Shown in pieces: positions 62,291 through 64,000 of a stretch of DNA of 64,000 bases; positions within the stretch are counted from its first letter, which is position 1, and the number at the start of each line of letters is the position of its first letter. The translations under genes and the position numbers were made by a program. The stretch is taken from assembly GCA_019155205.2 (NCBI GenBank), contig JAHNZQ020000092.1, positions 38,507 through 102,506 of the forward strand, given 5' to 3'. This DNA comes from Gracilaria vermiculophylla. Its lineage: Eukaryota; Rhodophyta; Florideophyceae; Gracilariales; Gracilariaceae. Below the pieces are notes generated by a model. That model ran no database searches. It had not been told where the DNA came from and saw only the letters and a program-made list of their open reading frames with translations.

Positions 62291-64000
62291 ATCTACGATT
62301 GTTAATGAGCCTAGCCCACGCATGAGCTACTTTTCGCAGCTAGTACAACTGTTTTCAAAACAAGCTATCCGACGAGGCACTGAACAATGGCGTGAAAGTT
62401 CAGCGAAGTGAAAAAATCGAGTGAAAACATTGAAGAATCTGTCAACCTGGCCATCAAAATATATTAGGAATTTTTGACCGTTACTGCACTGTACTGGTAG
62501 TAGGACAAAGGAAGTAACTTGGAATCTAGATTTTCGCAGAATCCGAAGAAATGAAAATTATCCGAAAAATGTTGTCCTGTACAGAAGAAACTAGTTCAAT
62601 ATCGTTTCAAACTGGAATATCTGGAATCAGAAGAAATCAGAAGTTTTTGAAACTTCCTGAATCCGGCAGTGAACAAACGTTGAAACGCATTTCAAAGAAG
62701 ACTAAAAGAAAACTGTTTTTGTTAATAACTGTTTAGGTGAAAGATAAATCAGTTCATTGACATCGGAAAATTATTCGTGCCACGACGGAACCAGGGGATT
62801 CAAGCACGTTCAAAACCAAAAAAAAAAATTAAGAAAATGAAATTTCGTTGAAAATTTGCATAAAACATTATCTAAAGAAAAAGAGATATTGGAAAAAAGT
62901 AAATGGAGAAGAAGATAGAGCTGTTCTAGATGAAAAAGCATTAATTTTTATTTGTTTCCAGTTGAAGATGGTAGAATAGTAAATGTTGAAACCTGTGAAT
63001 CTGAAACAAAAGCCATGAAAGTATTACCAAAAGTTTGCGAAAATAAGGTAATGGCAAAAAATTATGGATACTGAAAAACGATATCAGTTTTTTATAGCAA
63101 TACTCCAAAAGGAAATGAACATGAGGAATGTTTCAACCCTCCCCTCGCGAGGTGTTTTAAAAGCAGAGCTTTCCTCGGGCGAGGCACACGAGCCGGGCGT
63201 ATCTCGGGGGCTGTTAGAACACTGGGGCGATGGTTGAGAACGTGAACGATGGGCACTAGCCGGGGAGAAGTCGGCGGGTGGACCAAGGTTCATATAGAGA
63301 ATCAGACCTTCGAAAACGAGGCCACAGTGAATGATTTATATGGTACCTCTTCAAATGCACCAGCTATGAACATCTTATTGCCAGCTATGCAAAGCCAAAG
63401 CAGATGTCCTTCAGGGGACGGATGTCATTCGTAAGATGCTTCTAGAACATTCCGTTGTGGACGCGATTCGGATGCTTACATTGACGACAAGAGTAACAAT
63501 AGGTTCCTGTAATGCCCATGACTTCAAACATAGCATTATGATATGGCTAGTCATACGTGGTCGCAAAGCCTGTTTATGGCAAACAACACATCGAATCAAA
63601 CAGCAATTTCATAAGGAATGCATCAAAGTTACGTAAACAATAAAAAATTAACTCTCTAACTCATGATTCATATAATAAAAGCATAAAACAATGTAAATCC
63701 TAACAGGGGCCAAGCCGTTGCAACAGGTGCAAGAGAAAGAAAACTGGAGAAACCGGGGATCCGATACATCCTGTGATTTAGGCGGTCTCCGTATTTTTTG
63801 GTGAGAACGACCTGTAATATATCGGGCTATCTCGGCGTGGCCTGGTAATATATAGGGCCGCGCAGGTTTCGGGCAGGCCGCGTTGAGAGGGGGAAGGACA
63901 TAGTCCGAAAGGAGTATGCCGGAGGTCCGGTGGGGATAACCTCGTAGAACGGCGAACCTGAAAGAAGGGAAGAATAGTCCAGACTACGATTCTCGGCATC
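62291..64000. other. AT-rich DNA with two GC-rich islands at the window edge
   Basis: 62300-63100 is AT-rich with no domain. 63130-63290 and 63775-64000 are GC-rich. The last island has the near-duplicate TGTAATATATCGGGC / GGTAATATATAGGGC and may be the start of another element cut by the window end. Frames at 63249-63434 and 63436-63636 are short and unassigned. Confidence 0.35.

Noticed and set aside
63411..63599. Cysteine-containing minus-strand frame (RCVVCHKQALRPRM) resembling the C-terminal zinc motif of piggyBac-type transposases
   Set aside because: Only the first cysteine pair fits; the later Cys/His spacing does not, and no catalytic region lies upstream.
1..64000. CRISPR arrays, rRNA or tRNA genes, bacterial operons
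   Set aside because: No regularly spaced short repeats, rRNA core sequences or cloverleaf with TTCGA arm were recognised. The tRNA-like GGGCCCATAAC strings are primer binding sites, not tRNA genes.

Overview
This is a eukaryotic, repeat-dominated stretch of nuclear DNA. About two thirds of it is nested, decayed LTR retrotransposons of the Ty3/gypsy and Ty1/copia superfamilies, together with Tc1/mariner relics and a large decayed inverted repeat. Only one gene looks like a functional host gene: an intronless secreted protein at 6594-7754, with a copper-oxygenase-like (LPMO-like) N-terminal region and a C-terminal Ig-like domain. Chromoviruses, copia elements, Tc1 elements and compact single-exon genes together would fit a red alga best. 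An oomycete or another protist is not excluded. There is no bacterial operon structure, and I recognise no rRNA gene, tRNA gene or CRISPR array. Two runs of exactly 100 N (12141-12240 and 42162-42261) are assembly gaps.

Layout. 1-1302: the 3' end of a chromovirus (copy A') carrying a truncated foreign LTR at its left edge. 2.8-4.4 kb: three Tc1/mariner transposase relics. 6.6-7.75 kb: the host gene. 9.04-9.11 kb: a perfect 30-bp-arm hairpin. 9.4-11.1 kb: a large decayed inverted repeat. 11.6-13.0 kb: a Tc1/mariner relic on the minus strand, broken by a gap. 13.68-24.28 kb: chromovirus A, old and heavily mutated, with about 2.4 kb of antisense coding-like sequence between pol and the 3' LTR. 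25.39-31.51 kb: chromovirus B (minus strand), split by two solo LTRs of the A-related family in opposite orientations. 31.5-37.1 kb: anonymous relic DNA ending in the catalytic-domain remnant of a tyrosine recombinase. 37.5-44.45 kb: copia-like element C (plus strand), interrupted by copia element E (40.04-42.73 kb, minus strand). 44.72-55.35 kb: Ty3/gypsy element F (plus strand), whose protease is interrupted by Ty3/gypsy element G (45.98-51.34 kb). 56.75-61.78 kb: copia-like element D (minus strand), the same family as C. 61.8-64 kb: an LTR-like fragment and GC-rich islands.

How the parts relate. Each element carries the normal set: gag, protease, integrase and reverse transcriptase/RNase H, in gypsy or copia order. 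None is intact. Nesting agrees with LTR divergence: E (about 3%) sits in C, G (about 4%) sits in F (LTRs roughly 25% diverged), and the perfect 5-bp target duplications of the two solo LTRs show that they are younger than B (about 4%). The most interesting signals are these: a Tudor/chromo-like module built into the pol of C and D between integrase and reverse transcriptase; a gag start codon placed inside the primer binding site, so that AUG faces the CAU anticodon of initiator tRNA-Met; the antisense module of chromovirus A, absent from copy A'; a set of stop codons in G that can all be explained by C-to-T or G-to-A transitions; and the tyrosine recombinase relic. All assignments come from reading motifs by eye; no database search was made.
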